64,000 nucleotides of DNA from Tubiluchus corallicola (Eukaryota; Priapulida; Priapulimorpha; Priapulimorphida; Tubiluchidae), in assembly GCA_030141605.1 (NCBI GenBank), contig JAQGDQ010000014.1, positions 827,001 through 891,000 of the forward strand, given 5' to 3'. Position numbers and translations under genes: made by a program. The notes under the pieces are model-generated. The model had not been told where the DNA came from, did no database searches, and was given only the letters and a program-made list of their open reading frames with translations. Positions 1-11,211 of the stretch are shown here, one piece after another (position 1 is the stretch's first letter; the number at the start of each line of letters is the position of its first letter).

Positions 1-1422
1 TTGTAGTATTTTGTGCGTCAAATTACAGTGAGTTGGTTGATTAAAAAGTACCTTATACCAGGACTAAACAATTTTGAACACCTGTGTGTGTGCGTGCGTG
101 GGTGTGTGTGTATTCAGCAGGCGAAAATCTAGAAGTCAGCTAACAAAAGCACACTTAATTAACAGAGGCACAATCACAACTTATTTGTATAAATCGTATT
201 TACACAGTTGTGTAATTTTATTGCAAACATTTCTCTACAAGATGCACCAAAAACAAACCATAATTACATAACAAAAAAAACAATCCACGGACATACAGTT
301 TTAACAGCAAAAACAAGACCTCTTACAAATTCTTGACACAAAAAAGTGAGAAATCACAATACACCACTACCGTAGTAAGCAAAACAAAAATTTTAACAAA
401 TGTAAAATCAAAATGATTAAGTGAAACTTAAAGAATGGCTAATCAAGTTAAGCAGCACCATTGTTGTGCTAGCACACAACAATGAACAATAACAACGATG
501 GTGAACATTCATAATCTTCCTGATACTTAATTTGTTTCTGCATATGTAACGGTAACGAGCTTGAAGGGAGATTCGAAGTCGCACATTTTACCCTGGATGT
601 GACGATTTGCCCTTATATCAGACAACTTTATGCCATGTATGACAATCCTAACAGCGAAAATATTTTTCAAGCACGGATCGCAAACCAATGCAATCACTTA
701 AAATGAAAATCACATATGCATTTTAATGAAACGATTTGTTCTATTCTCTTCATGTACATGTACCCAGTAATCCATGTATAGTAAACAACTGCACAGTACA
801 CTTATAATAAATGGAAACGTCAGAAACTCATATTATCGACAAAAGATGATATTCGTTCTCAACAAGTGACCCACCATTTATCTTGATTTAATAAACTGGT
901 TGCACGTACACAAACTCAAACAAAAATCCTCGCTTTAGGTTATTACAGTTTGAGTAGTCTGTGTTACGCAATTTACGTAATAACGAATTATATTATGCAA
1001 AATAGCTAAATATTATTTTGCACAACTGTCACAAATTACATGTTTTCTACACATTGGGCAGCAGACATCTTAAATAAAATTTGCTCAGAAGAGACAAAGC
1101 ATTGTAGAAAGTATATACTGCCGTCCAGCTGCCACTGAGTGCCTTTTCAGCACCCGTTCCGGAAATAAACCAGTGATTAGTGTTGAGACCTCAGCTGCCA
1201 TTTACCAAGTAAATGAAAGGCCGGCTTAAGTCTGGACATTCTTGAGTACCCAAATATTTCAGTACACAGCTTAATTATATTAGTTCGGTGCTGCAACAGA
1301 TTCATGTTCTTAGATTAAAAAGTGGCAGGGAACCCTACAGATTAAAACCACAAATTTGGATTTTTACAGTTTATGCTCTCAGTCATCGTTTGACACTTTG
1401 TTGAAAAACTTTTCTCATTTTG
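1..1422 (-). other. 3' flank / probable 3' UTR of calreticulin
   Basis: No coding region is recognised here. Read on the minus strand it follows the calreticulin stop codon. Possible poly(A) signals on that strand are AATAAA (plus TTTATT at 217-222) and ATTAAA (plus TTTAAT at 722-727 and 887-892). A TG-rich microsatellite lies near the left edge. The true transcript end cannot be chosen from sequence alone. Confidence 0.4.
82..112. repeat. (TG)n microsatellite, imperfect
   Basis: About 30 bases of TG dinucleotides interrupted by CG and GG steps. Confidence 0.85.
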
Positions 1423-1464
1423 TTACAATTCATCATGATCATGATCATCTGAAGGGACATCATC
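1423..1464 (-). CDS. CALR: CALR exon 11 (HDEL tail)
   Basis: Residues 408-420 and the TAA stop. The exon reads [13 protein letters not shown], so the retrieval signal sits alone in a 42-nt last coding exon. The acceptor is ttttcag; the exon is in phase 0. Confidence 0.93.
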   Translation of the reverse strand, partial: DDVPSDDHDHDEL

Positions 1465-4400
1465 CTGAAAAATATGATAACCATGTTTAATGTATTTACA
1501 CTTTGGTTAGCACATACTGAAGTTGCTGTAATTAAAAGCTCTACATGTTGTCCATCAATGATTACTATAATTATATCATTTTATAAGCAATTATCACTAA
1601 TATGACTGTCTGGCAACTGTACAGTACACAACCTAATTTGCAACCTGTGTATGGACACTTGCCTTACTTTTGCAGAATTACGTTATTTAGAGAAGGTTTA
1701 CCGGAATTTCGTCATCGTCGGGGAAATCGTCATCAGGTATATCTCCTAGGTCATCGTCGTCCTCATCAAGATCATCGTCTCCTTCATCATCTTCATCTTT
1801 CCGGCGCTTTTCCTCCTCTTCTCGCTGTTTTCTCTCCTCTTCGTCCTGTTCATCCTTCATTTTTTTTTCACCTTTCTGAAAAACAGATCAAATACAGTTT
1901 AAAGTGTGAAACAGTTTTTAAACATCACTGTTGAAGCAAAGAAAAGTTTCATAATTATTTAATTATTTTACAGTCAAAACAATTAGTTAAAAACTGAATT
2001 TTTCTATGTCTCCTCCAAATCACCTAACAAGTTTTTATGTTGAAACTCCTTTCTCACACACTGATCCATGCATTGAAGAGCACCTATTTTCAAAATCAAA
2101 ATGTTTGCCATTCCACCCACCTTTGTATCAAAAAAAGTATCTTTTGCATAATCTGATGCATATTCTTCGTCATCTGTGATTAGAATGTTGTCAAAAATAC
2201 TTCCCGATTTTACCTGAAATAATAAACAAGATTTTGTTAGAAATGAAATCGTCATGCAATGCAAAAAGATAAGAAGTAGTGAAGCTTAACAAACAAAGTA
2301 CAACAAACCTGCCATAAATCCAATCCTACTACACCAAAATCTTTGTACATATAAAGTTTGTTGTCTGGTTCATAATCAGGGTTGTCAATTTCTGGATGAA
2401 TCCATTTGCCCATGTAATTAGGATTGTCGATCTGTTTTGGTGTCCATTCACCCTACAAATATTTAACACGTGTTAAACTGTATGGCTACAATATTCAAAA
2501 GAAAACACTGAAACGTAAATTTCAAAGAATAATGAAATTCACAGCGAATCGTGTCAATCAGGACAAAATGCTGATTTTACAGTAAATTGCTGATTTTTTA
2601 TAATGTATTTATTATGTAGGTCTACAACTTACAAATCAAGCAACAGCAAGCAAGCATGCTTCATATTTTAAAGTTTAATACTTGAACACATTGCTATTTG
2701 ACAAAAACATCAACAAGCAAATCACTAAAGGCCTTGAAGATGAACACAGATAGCAAAATGCCACAAAAGAAGAACTTCCAACTCTCCAGAGCTGCACCAC
2801 TCACACTGGTCTTATAAAACTTATGACTTTCAAACTAGTGTTATGAACACAAACACAACTAAATGATTACAAATTAGGCACTGTTCTATTCAGGAGGATC
2901 TTGGCTCTCCAATCATGCTATTTGTCTAAGCACTGATGACTGATTTAATGGGAAAAAATTAAGAGGAGTAGCCACTCAAGTAGTTCAGTCTGGCTTACAC
3001 TTGCACAAGGGAATTGTCTGCCATACAGAATTTTGCTTCTATTCTATGTATTACATAATATATGATTTTGCATGAAAGCCCATTGCGAATAGAAAGATAC
3101 AAAAATTATCAAATATGACTCTGTTGGTTAGTGAGAGCAGTTTTTCATGACCCATGCAGAATTCAGCCTGGAGTTAACTTTGTTACAACATTATTATAAA
3201 GCTTCAAAAGTTTTCGTAAAATATTACTTTATAATCTGGGTTATCAATCATTGGTGGTTCCCATTCTCCATCCATCTCATCATCCCAATCTTCTGGTTTT
3301 TCTGCATCTGGATCAGCGATATGTTCGGGTTGATCCCAGTCTTCCGGTTTTGAATCATCAGGATCATCCATCTTCTCTTTATCATCCCAGTCTTCAGGTT
3401 TTTTCGCATCTGGATCCTAAATAATTTGTTTAATTAGAACCACCCCTTAACAAACTCGGATTTAATAAACCAGTAAAATGTTACAGTGTGTCAAATTTTC
3501 CCTTTTTATAAGCATTCAACATATTGTAAGTCAGTAATCAAGAAGCACATGTGACTATGAATGATCACCTATTGCATTCGATCTAATCATACATATTTAC
3601 TGCATTCTCTAAAAAGATAATAAAAATGAGATATATGGTCACATTGTAAAGCCAGTAATAGACAATGAAAAGAATTTTGAAAACAAAAGCCTGTTTTTCA
3701 ACTTTAAATTAAATTTTTTCTATGTCAGAGTATGTGAGATTGGGGAAAATGTATTAAAGAATTATTACCACTTTATTTATAAGTTAGGGTGTCAGAATGT
3801 GAAAGTCTTCTAGAGTTGTTTCATGTTAAAACTATGAAGTTGACCAAATGTGGGAAACGTGTTGCACAACTTACAGTATCCAAAGTAAATGGCATGGAAA
3901 ATGTTTTTCAATGAAAATAATTTCTCTTATAAACAAGGCAACAGTAAGGAAGTAGGACAAGGAGTACAAGTTACCTTAATTTTCTTAGGCGGGAGGAAGT
4001 TCCAGTCTTTTTCCAATTCACCACTCTCAACCTTTTCGTCGTCAATCTTTACCACATAGGTGTTATCAGGTTTGACAATCAATGTGTAGAGATGCGTAAA
4101 CTCATCATCCTTAAAACAAAATACATTTAAAATCACTCAATACTTAATACTAAAATCACTTGGAATATAAACTGAAAATAAATTATACATCTAAAAAGGT
4201 GCCATGCATTAGACTAACAAAACACGATTTCTTAACAGTACCAAACAAAACAGAAAATTTACACTTCTACAGCTCAAGAATATCCTGCAAATGCAAGCAG
4301 AAATCCAGCATTTAACAGGAGGACTGTTTACTGACGTTGAATGGCTGTGGCAGGGCCGACAAAAAAGCTGTACATGCTGGTATCAAGTGGCAATGACAAT

Positions 4401-7400
4401 GGAAAAATTTTGGCCCAGTAGCACCAATTACTTAATTTTCGAAGAATTTTCATAAATAACTTAATCAAGCTTTAAAATAAATAAATAAATAAATAACTAG
4501 AAGACAGAACTTAAAATAGGGCATCAACTCAATCATCAAATGTGATACATTTGTTTGTCAATATGAAACAATTATTAAATACCAGAACACAAATTTCATT
4601 AATTTAAGTAAGCCTGCCTAATTATTAGCCATATTAAACTAATTTTTAATTACAGTAGGCGTCGCTTAGTAGACTCACAGTTAATAAACTCAAACACTTA
4701 ACTGACTCAAAAAAGCTTGGTATGGGGTGCTTCTATTCAAATGTACATAAAAACTGTCGGTAATTGACTCAAATAACTCCACAATTTGTTTTTGCTTCAC
4801 ATACTTCTATAAGACACTTTCGTGTGACTAATAAGATTTTGACTTTTATATCATCTTAGTTCGTTTTTGTCCTGTAACATACATAGAAACAATCATGTTA
4901 AGTACCGTTTTGTTTATAAGCTGGAACGTTTATCATACGCTAATACGCTAGCCTGATGGTTTACTTTGACCTGCCAGTCCACTGCAATTAACCTTATTAC
5001 CCAAGAATTACAGGAAGCTAAACAATTAATCACTTGCTTAAAGTTTGCTTTTGAAGCTCTGGCTGTCTTTGCCAGAAAGTTTTATCAGTTAGATGTTGCT
5101 GTTGTGCCAGGGACGCAAGTACAGTACTGTAAGTATGTCACAATAGCAAGTGGGAGCTTAGACGAAACTACAGATGAAGCTACTTGCAGGGAAACACAGG
5201 CACCACCAACAGTTTAAGCACGCCAAGCACTAAGTATTCTACCAGAATTTGTGCATCATACAACAACAGATTTTCAATGTTTTTATCATTATGAGCTAAC
5301 ATCTTCGCGATAAAATGAAGCAGTCGATGTTGAAGGAATTTTTGTAACTTTTGTAAAATAAACAGACTTGTGTGATTTAGAAAAGTATAGTTTCACTTGC
5401 ATAAATTAATATTTTAAAATGTTTTTTCTAATTTTTAACTGCAAAAAGAAATTTAGGCATTACTTCGTTTCTAAAATTCATTAAAAACCTTTGCAGTGCA
5501 TAATAAGCTGGTGACTCATACTGATGTACCAATAACACTACACCCATCGGTTAATATGTTCAGTCGGGTAATTGGGTCAAAACACTTCGGTCCCAAAGCA
5601 AGTCTATTAAGTGGCGCCTACTGTATCTATAATTTATAATTAAATGTTCTACAAAATTTTCTACTTCTTCCTATTATCATGGGAAAGAAGCTTACTATAG
5701 GCCTACTTATACTGTAGTAGGTACATAAAGTTAAGTGACATTTTACAGAAGAGTATAAAGCTAATTTGGGCTATGTAGTCCAAAATGAGCAATTTGCTAT
5801 TGCTATACCTATGTGAATCTACAATCACAACTAAAAGCTTTCAAGTACTGTAGCAGATTTACTCTATTTGGTATAAAGTACTCACAACCTCACAATTTTT
5901 CTACTTGGCGAAATCAAATCTGTGTTACACACTGTTGTTTTGTACAGTTAACTCGCATCCCACAAAAAATGTTTGCTGTCGAATTCTGTGACCGTTACAA
6001 CACTTATAGAATGATTTTAGTTTACTCACCTTGCACCTAATATCTTTTGTGATTAAAAGATTTTTATCCTTGTAATTGAAAATTACATGTACTTTTTTGG
6101 TGCCTGGCCCACAAATGTCTGGTCCTAATGAAAGGCAAAAATTGATTAAATTTTATCATATTGAATTGAAGAATAACTTGAATTTCACCACAGTAAAAAC
6201 GATTTTCTAAATATCGTGATTGTAACATTTCAAACCATTCACGTCTTTCATTAGCACTTCGAGCTTACGACCAAGAACTTTATCATTAGTCCTTCAGTCC
6301 TTTCTTTATAAAATGCATGTGTGTTCATCACAAGAGAATTTAAGCCTAACCCTTTCTGCTATGTTCCGAGTCATGATCAAGTCGCAAACGATCACTAAGC
6401 TCTCGAATTATAAGTGGTGAAGACTATGATTCATGAAATAATAACTGGGGGAGAGTAATGGGTAATCAGCAGGCTTCCACACCTGCCAAGTTACTCAATG
6501 CCTAACACATACTCTCATGCAAATGTCTGTGTCACCACATGATTGTAACTTACCAAACATAATATTATATTTTGATTCTCCATGCATATCTTCTTGATCT
6601 AATGTGCCAGGAAACAGTTTTAAGTAGCCACCACCACAGTCTATCCGTTGTTCATGCTTAATCTATATAACAAAAAATAAGTTGTGAGAATAAGGTAGAG
6701 CGGTAGACGTATAAAATTTTACAATAAAGTGCATTAGCTCAGACATGGTTTGTTCGCAAAAGGCTACTTGCAAAAATCCACAAAAATAAAAACTTTGTCT
6801 TTTCAATTTTATGCACGTGGTGAAATTTAAAGGTCATCGTATAACAATGTATAAAAATAATACCTGAAACTGAATGACTAAAGGTTTTCCCTCATTGCTA
6901 AATGAATCAAACTTAGACGACACTGCATAAAAATGAGCATCTTCAGATGTTTGGATTCCTGAAAGAAGTTCATTTTGTGTGAATGCTGAACAGGTACTTA
7001 TCCTGCTGATAGATGTAATTTACTCTACAATAAAACAATAGCAAAAATATTCAGGCACTATTAGCATAATTATGATATCTACCATCTAAACCCAAATTTA
7101 ACCACTCAGTTCAATTTTCATATAATCAAGTATTTTTCCTAAAGTAGTCAGGTCACAGATCAGTGACCACAAAATCTGGTCTATTAGTTATATCTTTCTG
7201 TCATCCTATATACATTGACCAATATACAGTTCGGTTGCTACAAACGTGTCAATAGTACATAACATTTTCGAAACAATGTTGCTAGAAAATTCACCTTTAT
7301 CTTTTTCAAGGTCATTGTAAAACTTCCCAGCAGTTAGCACAAATTTCCCATAATCATCCTTGTGCTTTGACTGTACCCACCTATCTGTCCAAGTATCATC

Positions 7401-8900
7401 TGAAACACAATTATAAAATAAAGAATTAGCTTAAAACAAACATGCGAACTATTAGAAGGCGTGACATTTCTAAGAAATGTCTCACCTTCTAATAGAGAAA
7501 TGATTACTGCATGTACACAATAACAGCTATTATTATTACTTGCTCTTTATATTGTGAAAATTTGTTGGCCCACACAGTACTGCATACATCTGTAAGCAAG
7601 GCAAAAAAGCAGATAAATACGGTTCGATAAAGGCTAGAATGTACTGCATTTCAAAACAGGCAAATATTTTCCCACATATTATACTATCAATAGCAAACAA
7701 GATGCATTAATGTATGCCTGATAATATAATGTACTCCTGCCTACAGAATTTACTGTAACTGTTTACAAATGACCTACAACGACTTAAAAAATATTGTACA
7801 TGTTCATATTACTGTCTCATACCATTACCTTTCATGATCTTTAAATTTTTGTATTTCTGTTTTGTCACTATTACCTTATCAAGAAAACCTTATCCGAAGA
7901 AATAAGAACCTACATGGTGGCTATCTATAAGTGGTCCTCTCTTGAATGCCTTTGAAACTAATAAAGGATCGAGAAGGTAACATTCTGTAAGCAGTTCTCA
8001 CACATATACCTTATTGTACTATATACTTGATGGTGTTCCTGGTCATTATTAATAACTCGGCTTTAAATGTTTTTTAAAAAGATCTGTGTAGTTACTAATT
8101 AACCCTTTCATTAAGATTGCTCCAGGAAGACATCACTCTGTATGTGAAGAATTGGTTTTTATATCTGTAAAGAACTTGAGCCAGTGACCTCTAGTAACAC
8201 GAAGTGAATTTCTCTGTTGATTTTCTCTAGTAACTACGATGTATTTTAAATGTTTAACACTGTTGACAATATTTCCAGCCTGATGTTATCACCAATTAGT
8301 TTTTCCCATCTTTTTTGCACACTACCAAGAGCACAAATTTATGCCTTTCTTCAACCATGGTTAATTAAATTTAAGATAACTTTCTTCAACCATGTATCAT
8401 TAAAATAGCTATAATTAGTTAAATTGTAAGGGAGAGGGCTAGACTGAATGACTGTAGTGTATCTTAAAATAAGGCAAACAGAACGATTGGTTTGATCAAA
8501 CGAAGAATGTTTTGTTAAATGTGAGTCATACAAGTTTTATATATGTATATATGCAAAGCGTAGTCTGGTCTCCTTCATTTCAGTCTAATAATCAAGAGAT
8601 TACAGAAAGTTCAAGACAGGTACCTAGAGAAACAGCAAAATTATAACTGCAACTGATATCATGGGGCGCCCCATCAGCATTCGATACGAATAATTACAAC
8701 ACGTATGAAAACTGTGATACGAAGAATTCATAACATAAAAACTGTAGATATACATACAAACTACCCAGGACTAGTTTAGAAAATTTTTGTTCAATGAACA
8801 TATTGCAATTTAACTAACCTGAAAAGTCTTCCTTAAAGTAGATAGTTGGCTCTGCCACTGAAAGAGCAACGAAGGAGAAAAGCACCAAGACAGTCTTCAT
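1423..8900 (-). CDS. CALR: calreticulin, complete gene, 11 coding exons
   Basis: ER lumenal Ca2+-binding lectin chaperone that folds monoglucosylated glycoproteins with calnexin and an ERp57-type isomerase. The 11 exons join in frame to 1,263 nt, 420 residues plus stop, close to the usual 400-420. Seen: signal peptide (residues 1-16, cut expected before EPTIYFKE), globular N domain with Cys103 (IDCGGGY), Cys135 (DICGPGT) and Cys161 (RCKDDE); by family knowledge the first two form a disulfide. The P domain (about 206-300) has three KPEDWD repeats followed by three NPxY-type repeats. The acidic C domain (about 350-420) supplies low-affinity Ca2+ binding and ends in HDEL for ER retrieval. The start is the only ATG giving the signal peptide. 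All introns are GT-AG. Divergent from the MAP7-like gene. Identification is near certain. Confidence 0.97.
1702..1875 (-). CDS. CALR: CALR exon 10 (acidic C domain)
   Basis: Residues 350-407. It opens with [16 protein letters not shown], matching the K-rich start of the calreticulin C domain, then becomes almost pure Asp/Glu. The donor is gtaaac after ATTCCG. Reading through the donor reaches a stop within five codons, so the HDEL needs the next exon. Confidence 0.93.
2121..2213 (-). CDS. CALR: CALR exon 9
   Basis: Residues 319-349. [19 protein letters not shown] is the conserved last beta strands of the lectin fold after the P domain. Phase 0 at both ends. Confidence 0.95.
2309..2452 (-). 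CDS. CALR: CALR exon 8 (P-domain type B repeats)
   Basis: Residues 271-318. It carries two of the three GEWxPxxIDNPxY-type repeats and the GVVGLDLWQ return into the globular domain. Phase 0 at both ends. Confidence 0.95.
2453..3227 (-). other. CALR intron 7
   Basis: 775-nt GT-AG intron. No coding or repeat structure recognised. Confidence 0.85.
3228..3416 (-). CDS. CALR: CALR exon 7 (P-domain type A repeats)
   Basis: Residues 208-270. Three KPEDWD units, each preceded by a DPD segment, and the first NPDY repeat. These build the extended arm that recruits the oxidoreductase partner. Phase 0 at both ends. Confidence 0.96.
3417..3974 (-). other. CALR intron 6
   Basis: 558-nt GT-AG intron. Nothing further recognised. 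Confidence 0.85.
3975..4109 (-). CDS. CALR: CALR exon 6
   Basis: Residues 163-207. [18 protein letters not shown] is one of the calreticulin signature segments, followed by [11 protein letters not shown] at the entry to the P domain. 135 nt, phase 0 at both ends. Confidence 0.97.
4474..4495. repeat. (AAAT)n microsatellite
   Basis: About five tandem AAAT units inside CALR intron 5. Confidence 0.8.
4653..5623 (+). mobile_element. pogo/Tigger-type DNA transposon remnant
   Basis: 971-bp element flanked by TA on both sides (4651-4652 and 5624-5625). The 23-nt terminal inverted repeats begin CAGTAGGCG and differ at three positions. TA duplications and CAG-starting termini are typical of the Tc1/mariner/pogo superfamily. 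An 83-codon open stretch (4966-5217) continues into text ending [10 protein letters not shown] plus stop (about 5316-5348), resembling the C-terminus of Tigger-like transposases. The DDE catalytic region is missing, so this is an internally deleted, non-autonomous copy. A related partial copy lies at 21475-21990. Confidence 0.7.
6030..6124 (-). CDS. CALR: CALR exon 5
   Basis: Residues 131-162, with [17 protein letters not shown] and the third cysteine in IRCK. Enters in phase 1 and leaves in phase 0. Confidence 0.96.
6125..6553 (-). other. CALR intron 4
   Basis: 429-nt GT-AG intron; nothing further recognised. Confidence 0.85.
6554..6662 (-). CDS. CALR: CALR exon 4
   Basis: Residues 95-130, including [17 protein letters not shown] and the sugar-binding Tyr/Lys of GGGYLK known from the family. 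Leaves in phase 1. Confidence 0.96.
6864..6958 (-). CDS. CALR: CALR exon 3
   Basis: Residues 63-94: [20 protein letters not shown], the conserved SxDARFYA-type strand, then the [12 protein letters not shown] segment. Confidence 0.95.
6959..7294 (-). other. CALR intron 2
   Basis: 336-nt GT-AG intron; no other feature seen. Confidence 0.85.
7295..7399 (-). CDS. CALR: CALR exon 2
   Basis: Residues 28-62: [20 protein letters not shown], the conserved N-domain opening, through DLEKDKG. Confidence 0.96.
7400..8818 (-). other. CALR intron 1
   Basis: 1.4 kb GT-AG intron. It contains the 47-bp hairpin at 7449-7495 and a short direct repeat of CTTTCTTCAACCATG around 8345-8395. No coding region is recognised. 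Confidence 0.85.
7449..7495. repeat. 47-bp near-perfect hairpin
   Basis: Two 23-nt arms beginning CTATTAGAAGG meet at a single central base, with two mismatches. It lies about 50 bp inside CALR intron 1 from exon 2. It may be a solo palindromic element end or a fossil foldback element. Confidence 0.8.
8819..8900 (-). CDS. CALR: CALR exon 1 (start codon, signal peptide)
   Basis: Residues 1-27, [20 protein letters not shown] and onward. A charged start, a hydrophobic run and an Ala-x-Ala-like end give a clear signal peptide. [10 protein letters not shown] matches the mature N-terminus of animal calreticulins. Leaves in phase 1. Confidence 0.97.
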
Positions 8901-9160
8901 TTTAGAATAAAATTAATGAAAATTTAAGCTAACTTTACGCCGGTAACCTAACGTGAACGACGTGAAGAAATACCACGTGATCGAGACAGCTGGATATCTG
9001 TGATTGGTCATGTTAGGCTGTGTAATCATACAGATGGACGATAATGATTGGTGAATGAGACAAGTAAACTTATTTTAGCCAATCAAATGCCAACACCTCC
9101 TGGAAACAGTCACGTGATACAAACTAACCTGGTCCCGCTGTGATATACACGTGGATCAAA
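8901..9160 (-). promoter_or_regulatory. calreticulin promoter region with CCAAT and CACGTG boxes
   Basis: Reading the minus strand upstream of the start codon, CCAAT occurs at 9007-9003 and 9051-9047, with a plus-strand CCAAT at 9079-9083. Perfect CACGTG palindromes are at 8974-8979, 9111-9116 and 9148-9153. Both minus-strand CCAATs are followed after exactly nine bases by CCAGC and CCATC, close to the ER stress element CCAAT-N9-CCACG. No convincing TATA box was found. Confidence 0.5.
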
Positions 9161-9259
9161 ACGAACGACAAGTCAATGACTTGACCCGAATATGCAGTGG
9201 GTGGACCAAAAATGCAGTCCGATTTTTACAATCGCGAGATCATGAAACAAAAATAATGT

Positions 9260-11035
9260 AATCACTCTAGTAATCGTTGTAAGTTTGCTTGTTTGTTAGT
9301 TCGTTGTCTTCCCTTCCATTTTTGTTAGACGGTTAATTTGTGTTAGTTTCTTGGCTAAAGTGCCATAATACAGGTTGCTTCCTTGTCTGTTTATTTGATT
9401 TGTCATTTTGTAGTTGGATAGTTTCATGGTTATCTAGTTACCAATTGGTTGGAAGCTTGTTGGTTCGTTGGTTGGTCGGTTCATGAGTTTTTTTTATTTT
9501 TATTATTGATTCTTTTTATTAATAGTCTATTTAAGGTAAAGTTTATGGGTTGAAAGTGTACGAGGTTGTATGATTTGCTGCTCCGTTGGCTTTAACGTGC
9601 TGGTAGTTCACCTTTAGTTCAGTTATTTGGTTAAAGGTTGTTTGGGCTGATTTGTTTGTCATCGAATGGTTAGTTACTTGGCGATGGATTGGTTGGTGGG
9701 TTGTGAGTCACTTGTGCAGGCATATGTATCCCTTTTTATTAAATAGTCGCTACCTGGCTGGTTACATGTTAGTTTTGTGTTTGTTTGGCTGTGGCTGAAT
9801 GTTCGGATGATCTTAAAAGAATTATCAGTTCTTTGTAAACCTGGTATTTTGACAGCTGTTTGGCTAATCTATTGCCTGGTTATTTATGGCTGGCTCGCTA
9901 GCTGTTACGTTGGCTGATTGTTTTGGTAGATTGTCTTCCTGTTTGTTAGCTGCTGGGTTTCTCAGTTTGCTAGCTTACTTGTTGATTGATCATTGATTGC
10001 TGAGTATTTGATCGATAGCTGGTCTTTGGTTGGATGAAAGTTTCATTCTTGGTTGGGTAATTGTTCATTGGGTGGCTTTCCAGTGTAGCTGCCAATAGTA
10101 TTGGTTCAGTTCAAAGTTGAATGGTTGATTGGCTGCCTGCATGATTGTGGTCGGGGTGGATTGAGGCTGGCTTGTTAGCTGCATGATTACTTGGGCAGTT
10201 TGCTAGTTGACTACGTGGTTGCTGGTTGGTTTGGTTTACCAGCTGATTGCCATGTCTTTGAATGGTGGATTAATGTTTGATGGATGGAGGTTGGTTGACT
10301 GGGGTTAGTTTGTTGACTGGTTGATTGATTGGTTATAGTTGGTAGGTTAGTTTGTTAACTGTGTACTAGATGTTTTCCAGTTTAGTTAGTTTCAGAGCTG
10401 AATGACTGACTGCCTGTATGGTCGATGGCTGACTAATTGACTAGCTACTGATTGGTTAGTTTATTAGTTGAATGGCTGGTTGACTGCCTGATCTACTCGA
10501 TGTAGCAGGCAGCAGCAAGTTAACTTGGTCAAGTCAGCATGATACTAAGTTGTTTTGGCGTTGGTCGTCTGTCTATATGGTTTACTGCCTGACAGGATTG
10601 ATTGCTTTGACAGTAATTACATGTAATTAGGTAACAGGCAAACTGATTGGTATAGGTGGCTAGGTGGATATATAGTTGGTGGATTGTAATTAAATTACTA
10701 ACATAACTGAATGGCTAGTTAAATGGATGACTAGTTATGGTGGGGTGGGTATAATTTTATTAAAATCTTTCATTGAATGATTTGTTTGCTGGTTCAACTT
10801 GGCTGGGATTGGTCGATCAGCTAGCTATAGTTAGTCGTCACCTTGTTTGCTTGGTTTGTTCGATGGTTTGTTTGATGGTTTGTCCGTTGGCTGACTTATG
10901 AAACCATTGGTTGTTAAACTAACTATCTCAGTGATTATTCATCAGCTAACAGTTAACCGAATGGATGGTTGGCTGGTTGGTTGATTCGTCAGTAGGTTGA
11001 TTATCATTGATCGGTCGGTTGGTTGCTTTTCCTCT
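9260..11035 (+). repeat. 1.8 kb degenerate TTGG/TGGT-rich tract
   Basis: The plus strand is strongly enriched in G and T, with recurring words such as TTGGTTGG, GGTTGATTGG and GCTGGTTGG and no fixed period. It looks like an expanded tetranucleotide tract that has decayed. No open frame or known element is recognised in it. It ends near 11035, where base composition returns to A+T-rich. Confidence 0.7.
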
Positions 11036-11211
11036 TGTCCCAATTCAGTTTTGATGTGTTTTGATTTTAGAGGATTAGCTTTCTTGATAATGGGATATCT
11101 TCCGGTCCTGCAATAAGCATCAACATAATAATTAGGTTCTGTCGCTAATTGCTATACAAAAATGCAATTCAGGGGCGTACAATTTTACATTACCGTTTTT
11201 AAGAGATTCCA

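Larger units (their letters stand above)
4110..6029 (-). other. CALR intron 5
   Basis: 1.9 kb intron, the largest of the gene. About half of it is the pogo/Tigger-type remnant at 4653-5623. An (AAAT)n run lies at 4474-4495. Confidence 0.85.

Noticed and set aside
446-460. AAGTTAAGCAGC match to 5S rRNA
   Set aside because: The similarity does not extend to the neighbouring 5S blocks; taken as chance.
1602-1934. Plus-strand open frame of 110 codons
   Set aside because: Antisense shadow of the acidic calreticulin exon 10; His/Arg/Leu-rich only because GAC/GAA codons are read backwards.
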